This document shows positions 18,321 to 26,638 of a DNA stretch of 49,859 nucleotides, in pieces (position 1 is the first letter of the stretch; every line of letters begins with the position of its first letter). The notes beneath the pieces are model-generated. The model was not told where the DNA came from. It made no database searches and worked only from the letters and a program-made list of their open reading frames with translations. This DNA comes from Stenomitos frigidus ULC18. GTDB lineage: Bacteria; Cyanobacteriota; Cyanobacteriia; Leptolyngbyales; Leptolyngbyaceae. The stretch lies in the NCBI RefSeq assembly GCF_003003795.1, contig NZ_PVWK01000015.1, forward strand, positions 1-49,859. Direction: 5' to 3'. The position numbers and the translations under genes are program-made.

Positions 18321-19961
18321 AGGTAACAGATTGGAAGAACTCGGTGTAATGTGAAGGGTCGTCTCCTTAGCCCTAAGTTGAACCCATCGCATGAGTCTCA
18401 GCCGATCAATCGCAGCCAGCCTATCCCCTGATACCCGCCAGAAATTGGCGATTGAGGTCTTGGCAAAATCGCAGCCCGTTAGCCAACTTGCGGCTGCACA
18501 TCAAGTCAGTCGCAAGTTTCTGTACGAGCAAGGTCAAAAAGCAAAGACGGCAATGGATGCGACCTTTGAGCGGACATCCAGCGACGACGACGTGCTATTC
18601 CATCTGCCCGTGACGAAAACTTGGTTGTCTCAGCTCATCCTGGGATTGGTGCTGATCTGCCATAGTTCCTATCGCGGAGTCGTCGAACTGTTGCGCGATC
18701 TATTTGACGTATCCATCAGCGTTGGAACGATCCACAATCGCCTTCAGTCCGCTGCGGCAACGGCATCTGAGATCAATCAAGGACAAGATTTGTCTGGAAT
18801 CCAGGTCGGACTTCACGACGAAAGCTTCCAAGGGTCTCAACCGGTGTTGGCTGGAGTTGATGCCGCCTCAACTTACTGCTACTTACTTCAAGGTGTGGAA
18901 CACCGCGATGGAGAGACTTGGGGCTGGCATTTGCTCGATGTGATGGAGCAAGGATTTCAGCCCGATTTCACGATTGCAGATGCTGGGGCAGGATTGAGAG
19001 CCGGTCAGAAAGCCGTTCTGCCTGATATTCCTTGTCATGGTGACGTCTTTCATCTTCAGCAACAGTTTGAAACCGTTGTTAACATCCTGAACCGACAAGC
19101 CGCTGGAGCTACGTCTAAACGATTAAAACTTGAGCAGAAGCTTGCCCAAGCTCAACTTAAGGGTCAGAACACTCGTTCTCTCCAAGGCAAGTTGAACGTC
19201 GTGCATCAACTTGAGCAGAAGCTCGTCCGGTTGGCGACTGAGGTCAAAACCTTGTTGCAGTGGATGTCGCATGATGTCCTTGAACTCGCGGGTCCACTGT
19301 TGGCAGTCCGCCAGGAACTGTTTGACTTCATCGTCACTGAACTCCAACAGCGGGAGTGTAAAGCGCATCCTCAGCTTCAGACGCTGTGCAAATCCTTACA
19401 CCATCAGCGGGATCAAGTACTCGCGTTTGCAGGTCTGCTCGACCAAAAGCTGGCGAAGATGGCGCTGGGCTTTGACGTGCCGTTGCAAACCGTGCGCGAT
19501 GTTTGCTTGCTCAATCGTAAATCGCCCACCTCGAATCCTTACTGGGAGCGTTGGAATCAATTACACGCTCAACTCTCGGGGAAATTCCACGCGGTGATGG
19601 AGGCAGTGAGTGCAGCGCTCAAACAAATCCCCAGAGCCAGTTCTCTGGTCGAAAATCTCAATTCTCGCTTACGCGACTACTTTTTCCTGCGTCGAACGTT
19701 GGGTAAACCTTATTTGGGATTGCTCCAATTTTTCCTCAACCACCGCTGTTTCATCCGCAGTGCAGTCCCGGAGCGAGTCGGCAAAAGTCCGAAGCAGTTG
19801 ATGACGAGTGCGAGTCATCCTCACTGGCTGGAGCTGTTAGGGTTCCAGATCTTCCGACAAGCTTAACTCGACCAGCCCATGCGATTCAGAGCATCCTCGA
19901 AATGAGGGTCTAATTTGTGGTGCCACTGCTACCTTAAAACTGCCATTTTTGAACCATGCCC
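18304..19961 (+). mobile_element. Insertion sequence of about 1.66 kb with imperfect terminal inverted repeats
   Basis: GGGCGTGGTTCAAA at 18304-18317 is matched in inverted orientation by TTTGAACCATGCCC at 19948-19961 (13 of 14 positions). The single transposase gene fills the interior. The left flank is glycosidase coding sequence; the right flank is a different gene, cut exactly at the repeat. No target duplication is visible (gagacaa against agaaaca), which fits a deletion or recombination next to the IS after insertion. The exact ends are uncertain by a few bases because G residues are shared with the flank. I cannot name the IS family. Confidence 0.7.
18391..19866 (+). CDS. DDE-type transposase of the IS
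   Basis: 491 aa, apparently full length. An N-terminal helix-turn-helix region (residues ~15-50: LAIEVLAKSQPVSQLAAAHQ) is followed by a catalytic core. Candidate catalytic residues are Asp143 in GLHDES or Asp157 in AGVDAAS, Asp197 in IADAGAG and Glu421 in SSLVENLNSRLRDYF, with a long helical insertion (about residues 225-345) between the second Asp and the Glu. A run DVFHLQQQF follows the second Asp as in ISL3/IS66-like cores, but the family is not certain. There is no frameshift, so the protein could be active. No strong ribosome site precedes the ATG at 18391. Confidence 0.8.
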   Translation: MSLSRSIAASLSPDTRQKLAIEVLAKSQPVSQLAAAHQVSRKFLYEQGQKAKTAMDATFERTSSDDDVLFHLPVTKTWLSQLILGLVLICHSSYRGVVELLRDLFDVSISVGTIHNRLQSAAATASEINQGQDLSGIQVGLHDESFQGSQPVLAGVDAASTYCYLLQGVEHRDGETWGWHLLDVMEQGFQPDFTIADAGAGLRAGQKAVLPDIPCHGDVFHLQQQFETVVNILNRQAAGATSKRLKLEQKLAQAQLKGQNTRSLQGKLNVVHQLEQKLVRLATEVKTLLQWMSHDVLELAGPLLAVRQELFDFIVTELQQRECKAHPQLQTLCKSLHHQRDQVLAFAGLLDQKLAKMALGFDVPLQTVRDVCLLNRKSPTSNPYWERWNQLHAQLSGKFHAVMEAVSAALKQIPRASSLVENLNSRLRDYFFLRRTLGKPYLGLLQFFLNHRCFIRSAVPERVGKSPKQLMTSASHPHWLELLGFQIFRQA

Positions 19962-20329
19962 AGAAACACAAGTTTGCTGGCATCCGCACCCAGGTGAGAA
20001 AGCTCTTGCTGCAGCCAGTGAAGCCCCTCCACCATTGTTTTTCCAGCCAACGGTAAGGTGATGGTCGTTTCACTCTGCTGATCCAACAGCATTAATGTGA
20101 GACTGACTGGATCAAGTGCCACTTGAAAGGGTGTTGTTGCTCGAATCGCAGCACCAACAAAGACGTCTAAACCCGAATGCCATGCCAAACTGGTGTGGCT
20201 ATAGTCTGGGAGTGCTTCTGCCAAGGCTGCACCCGTTGCGGCAAGCAATTGAATGGCATAATGCAGTTGCAGCCTACTTTCTACTAACTCGTGAGGAGAG
20301 ATTTTAGCGATTGCCTGCCATGTGTTCAT
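19962..20329 (-). pseudogene. 5' fragment of a paralogue of the 291-aa hypothetical gene
   Basis: Begins MNTWQAIAKISPHELVESRL and matches the protein at 6262-7137 over its first ~122 residues (SRLQLHYAIQ.IAATG.ALAE.LPDYSHTSLAWH, FQVALDPV, NWLQQELS.LG). The match ends at KLVFL, where the IS inverted repeat begins; the few further codons to the stop at 19934 are IS sequence. The C-terminal half, including the WPHHFD block, is missing, so the copy is dead. The divergence (about one residue in four) shows an old duplication or a second acquisition, not a recent tandem copy. Confidence 0.8.
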
Positions 20330-20334
20330 TGTTT

Positions 20335-20549
20335 TTACTCCGTTGATTCATCATTTTCTTGCGCTTCCAATGCATGTTTCTGTTGGAGTATCCGTTGATC
20401 CATCGCCTGTAGCGCCCGCACTTCTTTCTGTAGAAGAAGTTGAGAAATGTCCGGATACCTCTGATGCTAGCCAACTTGGCGATCGCGTCCCAACTGGGTG
20501 AAACTGTTGTCCCCACCATAGCGGCAGCGAGTAGAAACGCTAACGCTAG
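20335..20549 (-). pseudogene. Decayed copy of the DUF1622 gene
   Basis: On the minus strand the segment encodes LLAAAMVGTTVSPSWDAIAK and GIRTFLNFF, corresponding to the C-terminal half of the protein at 5762-6244. One C is missing in TTCTTC(C)TACAG near 20434, which shifts the frame; the old stop TAA at 20335-20337 and the five-base gap to the next ATG are still recognisable. The upstream half is absent, with a stop four codons before the match begins. Gene order is the same as at 5762-7137. Confidence 0.75.
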
Positions 20550-20734
20550 TACACACTCTTAACACGGTTTTCGGCTCGACTACTCATGCCACTCCGTTCT
20601 TCTAATCTGCACTCTGCACTCTGGTGCTACGATGCCGTTGGGGTCAAGAAAAGCGGTTCCAGCAGGAATCTGTTGCTTGTTCTGATCAGGAGAAACGCCC
20701 CTCAGTGTTGTGCTGCTGTCTTGTAGGAGCCCGA

Positions 20735-22533
20735 ATGAAGCCTCTAAAAATTGCCCTCTGGAGTGAGTTGAGCGATCGCAAACCCATCCCGGTTCTGGTT
20801 GAAGGCATCGACCTGGTGATTATCCGTTGGGATGAGCAGGTGTCTGTGCTGTACGGACGCTGCAAACATCGCGGCGCGCTCATGGCGGATGGCGTGGTCG
20901 AGGGCGACAATATCATCTGCGGCGTTCACGGGTGGGACTATCGCCTGGCCAGTGGAGTGAGCGCTTACAACAACAGCGAAGCGCTGGACAAGTTTCAGTC
21001 CTGGGTTGAAGCTGATGGACTGTATGTGGATGTGGATGAAATCCTTGCCTGGAAGCATCAGCATCCCCAGCCCTATGATCGCACCGCCTATCAGGGAGCC
21101 TACGCCGACCTGCACGGCACGATCGAGGAACCCAGCACCCAGTACATTCATCAACTTGCCAGGGAGGGATTGAGCAAAGTTGGGCATCATGGCCCGGTGG
21201 CGGCGATGGGCGTTCCGGCACCGACCTTGCCGCAGTGGGATGACTTACAGTTTGTCACCGCCCAACTGGCTCGCCTGCCTCAGCTCGATGATGTCAGTGT
21301 TGGCACAGAACTGGTGATTGGTCCCAGGGCGAAGCAACCGCTGAAACTGGACATCCCCCTCTTTGTGTCGGACATGAGCTTTGGGGCGCTATCAGAGGAA
21401 GCAAAAGTTGCTCTGGCAAAAGGCGCAGAGCTAGCAGGCACGGGCATTTGTTCTGGTGAAGGGGGGATGTTGCCAGAGGAACAGGCAGCAAATGGTCGTT
21501 ATTTCTATGAACTGGCTTCGGCACTAGGGCAAACGCACACGTTTCTTAACACGCTAGGGGTAACACAATCTATACCTACGCAACGCTAAAGCCGTCAATT
21601 TTGTTCGCAATAAGCTCTGCTTGATGAGACCATTTGCAATAAAGTAGCCAGAATTGGCGCTTATTGAGATATGTACTTTTGTATGCGTTCGCCCTAGCTT
21701 CGGCACGGTTTGGCTTTTCGCTGGACAAGCTAATGCAAGTGCAAGCGTTTCATTTCAAGTGTGGTCAGGGTGCCAAGACGGGCACGGGCGGACATCTCCC
21801 TGGGAACAAAGTGAAAGGTCGCATTGCGGCAGTGCGGGAGTTGCCGGAAGGACAAGCGGCCGTGTCGCCACCGCGCTTTCCCGATTGGGACTCGGTGACA
21901 GACTTTAAGAAATTTGCGGCGACCGTGCGCGATACCACTGGTGGGATTCCGATCGGGGTGAAGCTTTCGGCTCAACACATCGAATTCGACATTGATGCGG
22001 CGCTGGAAATCGGGGTGGATTACATCATCCTGGACGGACGCGGCGGTGGCACGGGGGCGGCTCCCCTGCTATTCCGCAACAACATTTCGGTGCCCACCAT
22101 TCCAGCTCTCGCCCGTGCCCGTCGTCATCTAGACAAGCGTGGTGCCAAGGACGTGACGCTGATTGTGACCGGAGGGCTACGCACCCCTGCGGATTTTGCC
22201 AAAGCACTGGCACTGGGAGCCGATGGCGTTGCCCTCTCGAATGCCGCAATTCAGGCGATCGGGTGTTTGGGCATGCGGGCGTGTCATACAGATAATTGTC
22301 CAGTGGGGATTGCCACGCAGCAAGAGAGTTTGCGATCGCGCCTGATCATTGACGAAGCGGCTCAGCGCCTCGAGCGCTTTTTCCGTGCCTCGACTGAACT
22401 GATGCAAGTCCTTGCCCGTGCCTGTGGACATACTCACCTCAACCAGTTCTGCGCCGATGACCTCACCACCTGGCATCGAGAGATGGCGTACCTGTCTGGT
22501 GTTTCCTACGCCGGAGTCACGCCGTTGTCGTAG
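20735..22533 (+). pseudogene. Rieske-glutamate synthase-like FMN enzyme, interrupted by a MITE
   Basis: Frame 1 (20735-21514) starts at an ATG five bases after TAGGAG. Residues 1-105 form a Rieske domain with CKH (C43, H45) and CGVH (C62, H65). The FMN-binding glutamate-synthase barrel starts near residue 120 (LFVSDMSFGALSEEAK, ICSGEGGMLPEEQA). After ELASA the frame enters a 172-bp insert and stops. Beyond it RFGFSLDKL, QGAKTGTGGHLPGNK, GGRGGGTGAAP and a 3Fe-4S-type CLGMRACHTDNCPVG cluster complete the protein to 22533. Removing the insert plus one 10-bp target copy restores ELASARFGF in frame. The intact protein would be about 540 aa: a GltB-like synthase core with its own Rieske electron carrier and no glutaminase domain. 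As it stands the gene is broken. Confidence 0.88.
21525..21696. mobile_element. 172-bp MITE with terminal inverted repeats and 10-bp target duplication
   Basis: The ends TAGGGCAAACGCACAC (21525-21540) and the reverse complement of 21681-21696 (TAGGGCGAACGCATAC) agree at 14 of 16 positions. The element is flanked by direct copies of GCTTCGGCAC at 21515-21524 and 21697-21706; one base at each side could belong to either, so the duplication is 8-10 bp. The interior has no gene. Ends of this kind with an 8-10 bp duplication would fit an ISAs1-like transposase acting in trans, but no such transposase is in this window. Confidence 0.88.
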
Positions 22534-22579
22534 AACGTTGTCGTAGAAATTGTCAGCCTACTCGCGCGAGGATCTCCCC

Positions 22580-24535
22580 ATGACCGCACCCTCCACTCAA
22601 TGGTTTCGAGTTGCAGCTTTGGATGAACTCCCCGAAGGACGGGTGAAAACCGTCGTTGCCGGACATAAAAGTCTGGCGCTGACCCACTATCACGATCAGT
22701 ATGGAGCGCTCGATAACCGCTGCCCCCATCAAGGTGGTCCGCTCGGCGAAGGCGCGATTGAAAACGGACTGTTGCGCTGTCCCTGGCATGGCTGGGACTA
22801 TTGTCCGCTCACTGGAAAGCCGCCTGGAAACCTGGCGGTGGATGATGCCCTCGAAACCTTTCCAGTGGAAGTGCGGACCGATGGCATCTACGTTGAACTT
22901 CCTGACGAAGCGCCTCACCTTCGCACCATTACCGACGTGATGGCAGAGACCATGGTGAACTGGGGCATTACCCATGTGTTTGGCATGGTCGGTCACTCTA
23001 ACTTGGGCTTAGCCGATGCCTTGCGACGACAGGAACAGCAGGGAAAATTGACCTTTATCGGCATTCGCCACGAGGGCGCGGGTGCCTTTGCTGCGTCTGC
23101 CTATGCCAAGCTCACAGGTAAGCCTGCTGCCTGCCTCACGATCGCTGGTCCCGGTGCCACCAATCTGCTCACGGGTCTGTGGGATGCCAAGGTCGATCGC
23201 GCTCCAATTCTGGCGCTCACGGGTCAGGTGAACTCTCAGGTACTGGGCACTGGCAACTTCCAGGAGTGCGATCTAGCCGCTGCCTTCAGCGGCGTTGCTG
23301 CTTGGAGTAGCACCGTTCTCAGCCACAGCCAGCATGCCGAGTTGATGACGCTTGCCATCAAACACGCCCTGCTGGAACGCGATGTCTCGCACCTGATCTT
23401 CCCGGATGAGATCCAAACCCAGCCTGCCGCAGAAAAGGCCAAAGCCTCCAATCCGACCGGTCGCATCACCCCGCTGCAAATCGCGCCACCCCCGGATTCT
23501 CTGGCGAGTGCTGTGGAGCACCTCAAGCAAGCCAAGCGTCCGGTGATCATCGTCGGCCATGGGGCGCGGTTCAATATGCCTGCGGTCATTGCACTGGCAG
23601 AACGGCTCCATGCCCCCGTTTTGACTACCTTTAAGGGCAAAGGGCAGATTTCCGATCGCCATCCCCTCGGTTGTGGCGTGCTGGGTCGCAGTGGCACGCC
23701 GATCGCCAGTTGGTTTATGAACGAAGCCGACCTGCTCTTAGTCTTTGGTGCCTCGTTCTCAAACCATACCGGCATCTACCCCGGTAAACCGATCATCCAG
23801 GTTGATTTTGATCCATTGGCACTGGGTAAATTCCATCCCGTTACGGTGCCCGTCTGGGGCGAAATTAGCATCGTCGTAGAGCAATTGAAGGTGGCACTCG
23901 AAGGTAAAACCCAAACAACCGATCAACGCGCCGAGGTGGCGGAGCGCTGGGCCCTTTGGCGTGCCGAAAAGCAGCGTCGGGAAGCCGATGACCGGGGCAA
24001 TGGCGTTAACTCCGCCAGCATCTTCGCCGCCATGACGCGCCAGATCCCAGGCAATGCGGTCATTTCTGTAGATGTAGGCAACAACACCTACTCCTTTGGT
24101 CGCTATTTTGAGTGCGAAGCCCAGTCTGTGTTGATGTCTGGCTATCTGGGGTCGATCGGGTTTGGGTTTCCAGGTGCAATGGGAGCCTGGGCTGCCGCAG
24201 GGCACGAGCGCCCGATCGTCTCAGTCTCCGGTGACGGCGGCTTTGGTCAGTACATGGGCGACTTCAACACGGCTGTGAAGTATGACATGAACATCGCCCA
24301 CATTCTGCTCAACAACAGCCAACTCGGTAAAATTAGCAAAGAGCAGCGGGCAGGCGAATGGGAGGTGTGGCAAACATCACTGCACAATCCAAACTTCTCG
24401 AACTATGCTGAGATTTGCGGTGGCTTTGGCCTTCGAGTGACACAAAAGGCTGCTCTCGATGACGCGATCGCTCAGGCTCTCGCCTACAAGGGTCCCGTGA
24501 TCGTCGAAATCATCGCTGACCCAGAACTAATTTAA
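22580..24535 (+). CDS. Rieske-ThDP enzyme fusion (pyruvate oxidase-like)
   Basis: 651 aa. Residues 1-107 are a Rieske 2Fe-2S domain with CPH (C48, H50) and CPWH (C67, H70). From about 110 on it is a thiamine-diphosphate enzyme of the pyruvate oxidase/acetolactate synthase type: GMVGHSNLGLADAL, catalytic Glu in IGIRHEGAGAFAA (E165), middle domain VIIVGHGARF, and the ThDP/Mg motif GDGGFGQYMGDF near D552 ending in ILLNNSQLG. ATG at 22580 follows GAGGA by seven bases; a start 30 nt upstream is possible but adds unconserved residues. It begins 46 nt after the Rieske-synthase gene, same strand, so they likely form an operon. It would decarboxylate a 2-oxo acid and could hand electrons to its own Rieske centre; the acceptor and substrate are unknown. 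Confidence 0.88.
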   Translation: MTAPSTQWFRVAALDELPEGRVKTVVAGHKSLALTHYHDQYGALDNRCPHQGGPLGEGAIENGLLRCPWHGWDYCPLTGKPPGNLAVDDALETFPVEVRTDGIYVELPDEAPHLRTITDVMAETMVNWGITHVFGMVGHSNLGLADALRRQEQQGKLTFIGIRHEGAGAFAASAYAKLTGKPAACLTIAGPGATNLLTGLWDAKVDRAPILALTGQVNSQVLGTGNFQECDLAAAFSGVAAWSSTVLSHSQHAELMTLAIKHALLERDVSHLIFPDEIQTQPAAEKAKASNPTGRITPLQIAPPPDSLASAVEHLKQAKRPVIIVGHGARFNMPAVIALAERLHAPVLTTFKGKGQISDRHPLGCGVLGRSGTPIASWFMNEADLLLVFGASFSNHTGIYPGKPIIQVDFDPLALGKFHPVTVPVWGEISIVVEQLKVALEGKTQTTDQRAEVAERWALWRAEKQRREADDRGNGVNSASIFAAMTRQIPGNAVISVDVGNNTYSFGRYFECEAQSVLMSGYLGSIGFGFPGAMGAWAAAGHERPIVSVSGDGGFGQYMGDFNTAVKYDMNIAHILLNNSQLGKISKEQRAGEWEVWQTSLHNPNFSNYAEICGGFGLRVTQKAALDDAIAQALAYKGPVIVEIIADPELI

Positions 24536-25107
24536 CGGTGACTCGCGATTCGAACCAGAGAATGAGGCATGACACCGTTCCTGTCCATGAAGTACCACAT
24601 CGCTTGAAACCTTTCCCCCACAGTTGCTTCAGACTGTGATCTTGCCTATTTTAGTCAAAGCTGATGCACAAAAATCGCTGCAAGCGTGTTGAGGCAGAGC
24701 GTGATTGATCACTTCTACTCATCTTCGTGGCCCTTCTGTTGCGCGGGGCAATTAACCACGACACTTTGACAGCTCCACCGGGAGTGGTGAAGCCGGTAGA
24801 GGCTGAAAAGCCACAATCGCAGCCGCAATCGTAATGCTATCAGGGCTTACGGCGTTTCCTGGTCAAACGGGAGAGCCAACTGGTCTTGTGCCGCCAAGCG
24901 TTGACGTTTTTGCGCTGTTTCGACCTGGCGTCTGGCTTTAACCTGGCTTTAACCTGGTTTAAGACCTGTTTGATATAAGCGATCCCTTCCGCCTGGGTCA
25001 TCTTTCTGGTCTCTGTCTGGCTCAAATCCCCTAAGGGAAGGCTATTACACCCGATCGCGAGTGATTGCCCACTTTCCAAAGCTCTAGAACCCTCATCGGA
25101 CAGCGTA
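24536..25107. repeat. Interspersed repeat block, copy 1
   Basis: The stretch holds no intact gene. From about 24732 (GCGCGGGGCAATTAACCACG) to 25107 it matches 38686-39075 in the same orientation, with gaps. 24686-24716 matches 49200-49230 in inverted orientation, and 24570-24600 resembles 48917-48947. The last part carries a dead copy of a short gene, listed separately. The block ends at the nucA stop codon. Confidence 0.65.
24847..25001 (-). pseudogene. Frameshifted copy of a short conserved repeat-borne gene
   Basis: Minus strand MTQAEGIAYIKQVLNQVKAR is nearly identical to the protein at 38834-38977. A tandem duplication of the 11 bases ggctttaacct at about 24940-24962 then shifts the frame; without it the product would continue to the same LALPFDQETP end at 24847. 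The similarity also extends upstream of the Met (AIGCNS, DLSQ.ETR), so the original frame may have been longer. Confidence 0.6.
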
Positions 25108-25983
25108 TTAGGGGTCTGTTTTGGTCTCAGTGGTGTCTGTTTTGGCCTCAATGACCGCCTGAATCTCCGTCGGTACATCGGAGAGAAAGTTATAGCCCGT
25201 AAGCTTTTCCAGGTCAGCTACGGTTGTCAGGTATTCCGTATAGTGCTTATTCTTAATGCCCGTGATGTTCGGCATATTCACTGCAATCACGCGCGTTGTT
25301 TTAGTCACACCCCGCACGCCTAACCCTGGCTTGTCGAGCACAACCACAATTTTCCAAAGCCTTTCTGGAACCGCGACTTCATTTTTGCCAATTTTAGTCA
25401 TCGGTCCTTTGAGACCTTTGCCACCCTCGCCCAATGGTCCCGCAATGATGTAAAGCTCTTTGCCCGCGATCGCCAGTTCTCTAGACAGGTTTTCTAGCTC
25501 TAACCACGGCCCTTCATTGTTGTCCTGGGTCTGGGGCACAATGTTCGTCGTGTAGAAGGTGGCGCAGTTGTCTGTCGTATTGGCAGTGCGATCACCCGAA
25601 CGGGTCATGTGTCCACGACTAAAGCCGCTCCCGGTGTAGTCTGTCGTGACCACCCGCTTAAAGTCAGCAGGCAGGGTTGGATCAGGACTAAACCCACTGC
25701 AACGATCGACTGGACCTAACCAGGAGGCATTCAATTGCCAGCTGACCCAGTTGGGCGTCCCCTTGCTGTTGTTATAGGACGTGGCATACTGGCGCTTAAT
25801 TAACAAGTAATCATCGCGGTTCGTGCCATCGGGAGAGCTGCTGGGCGTGCCCATGAGCAACTGCACACTGCCATAGTTGCGTGCCTGGGAAACGGTGCCA
25901 GAAGTGATCACCAGTAGGGACGAAAGCACGCCGACCCATTGCCATTGACGAAACGGTTGGTTTAACTGACTGCGCTGCTGCAT
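25108..25983 (-). CDS. nucA: NucA-like secreted sugar-non-specific DNA/RNA endonuclease
   Basis: 291 aa, His-Me/beta-beta-alpha-metal nuclease. N-terminal signal peptide (WVGVLSSLLVITSGTVSQA). The active-site block reads GFSRGHMTRSGDRT: Arg, Gly and the general-base His are kept, but the leading Asp of DRGH is Ser. The Mg-binding block TTNIVPQTQDNNEGPWLELE retains the Asn and Glu. ELYIIAGPLGEGGKGLKG, WKIVVVLD and TRVIAVNMPN follow exactly as in Anabaena NucA, and the C-terminus LTGYNFLSDV.TEIQAVIE also matches. It degrades extracellular or periplasmic DNA and RNA. AGGAG lies nine bases before the ATG. The nuclease inhibitor gene is divergent, 141 nt away. A short EAKTDTTETKTDP tail extends beyond the family. 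Confidence 0.93.
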   Translation of the reverse strand: MQQRSQLNQPFRQWQWVGVLSSLLVITSGTVSQARNYGSVQLLMGTPSSSPDGTNRDDYLLIKRQYATSYNNSKGTPNWVSWQLNASWLGPVDRCSGFSPDPTLPADFKRVVTTDYTGSGFSRGHMTRSGDRTANTTDNCATFYTTNIVPQTQDNNEGPWLELENLSRELAIAGKELYIIAGPLGEGGKGLKGPMTKIGKNEVAVPERLWKIVVVLDKPGLGVRGVTKTTRVIAVNMPNITGIKNKHYTEYLTTVADLEKLTGYNFLSDVPTEIQAVIEAKTDTTETKTDP

Positions 25984-26124
25984 GGGACGTGACTCCTGCT
26001 GATGGCTTGTAGCCGCATTTTATACCTCTAGGAGCAAATTCCCAGGTAATCTACTAAACAGTGGCAACCTTTGAGTCTTGGATACGCTACCGCCGTTGAT
26101 GCTTTGGTAACGCTTAAGCCTTAA

Positions 26125-26541
26125 ATGCGTATGAACCCACAATCAGCCGATCTTTTGACCCAACTGCAAGCGGCGACCGCAGGCTTGCTGTGGCTAAGCG
26201 AGATGGATGCACCCTTTCAAGTAAAGCATTGGTCGTATCCAGCAGACACGCCGCTGACCACTGAAGCCTTACTGCAACTGACCAAGCAGCCACCTAATGC
26301 CCTCGTGAAAGCGCTGGCGGTAGATGATTTCTTTGCTGGAGCCACGGAAGACCAGGACTGGTTTGGGGAAGAAGAGAAAGCGATCGCGGCTCGGTATCGT
26401 GAGTTAGTCGCCTTACTCAAACAGCACCTCAGTGACCTGACCGTTTACCAGGTGGGTGAAGTGACGCTGGACATCTATGTTGTCGGTCGGACACCAGAGG
26501 GAGAACTGGTGGGCTTGGCAACCCAAGCATCAGAGACCTAG
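26125..26541 (+). CDS. nuiA: NuiA-like nuclease A inhibitor
   Basis: 138 aa, cytoplasmic. It follows the PR-1-like fold protein NuiA of Anabaena along its length: LLTQLQAATAGLLWLSE, DDFFAGAT, DQDWFGEEEKAIAARY, VYQVGEVTLDIYVVGRTPEGELVGL and a final ET. In the Anabaena complex the C-terminal Thr and the QDW and early Glu residues contact the NucA active site; all have counterparts here. It protects the cell from nuclease that has not been exported. ATG at 26125 or 26131 (MRMNPQ) may be used, and neither has a strong ribosome site. Divergent neighbour nucA supports the pairing. The sequences flanking this gene recur joined together at 32.7 kb. Confidence 0.92.
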   Translation: MRMNPQSADLLTQLQAATAGLLWLSEMDAPFQVKHWSYPADTPLTTEALLQLTKQPPNALVKALAVDDFFAGATEDQDWFGEEEKAIAARYRELVALLKQHLSDLTVYQVGEVTLDIYVVGRTPEGELVGLATQASET

Positions 26542-26560
26542 CCAATATCTTTGTCACAAT

Positions 26561-26624
26561 TTCTTGGTGTTTGCCAAATCACGTTGGGGTGAGGAGTCGG
26601 CGTGATTCAATCAATAGCAAGGTC
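26561..26624. repeat. Hairpin repeat downstream of nuiA (copy 1)
   Basis: AATCACG (26577-26583) and CGTGATT (26601-26607) form a 7-bp stem with a 17-nt loop. The block TTGGTGTTTGC through CAATCAA..CAAGG recurs at 32735-32798 with the same loop length. There is no T-run, so it is not a clear terminator; it could be a mobile palindrome or a 3' RNA structure for nuiA. Confidence 0.55.
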
Positions 26625-26638
26625 TACCAGGAATCCTC

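Noticed and set aside
24540-24560. Minus-strand GGTTCGAATC resembling a tRNA T-loop
   Set aside because: The flanking bases do not form a T-stem or acceptor stem, and no anticodon arm can be found at the proper distance.
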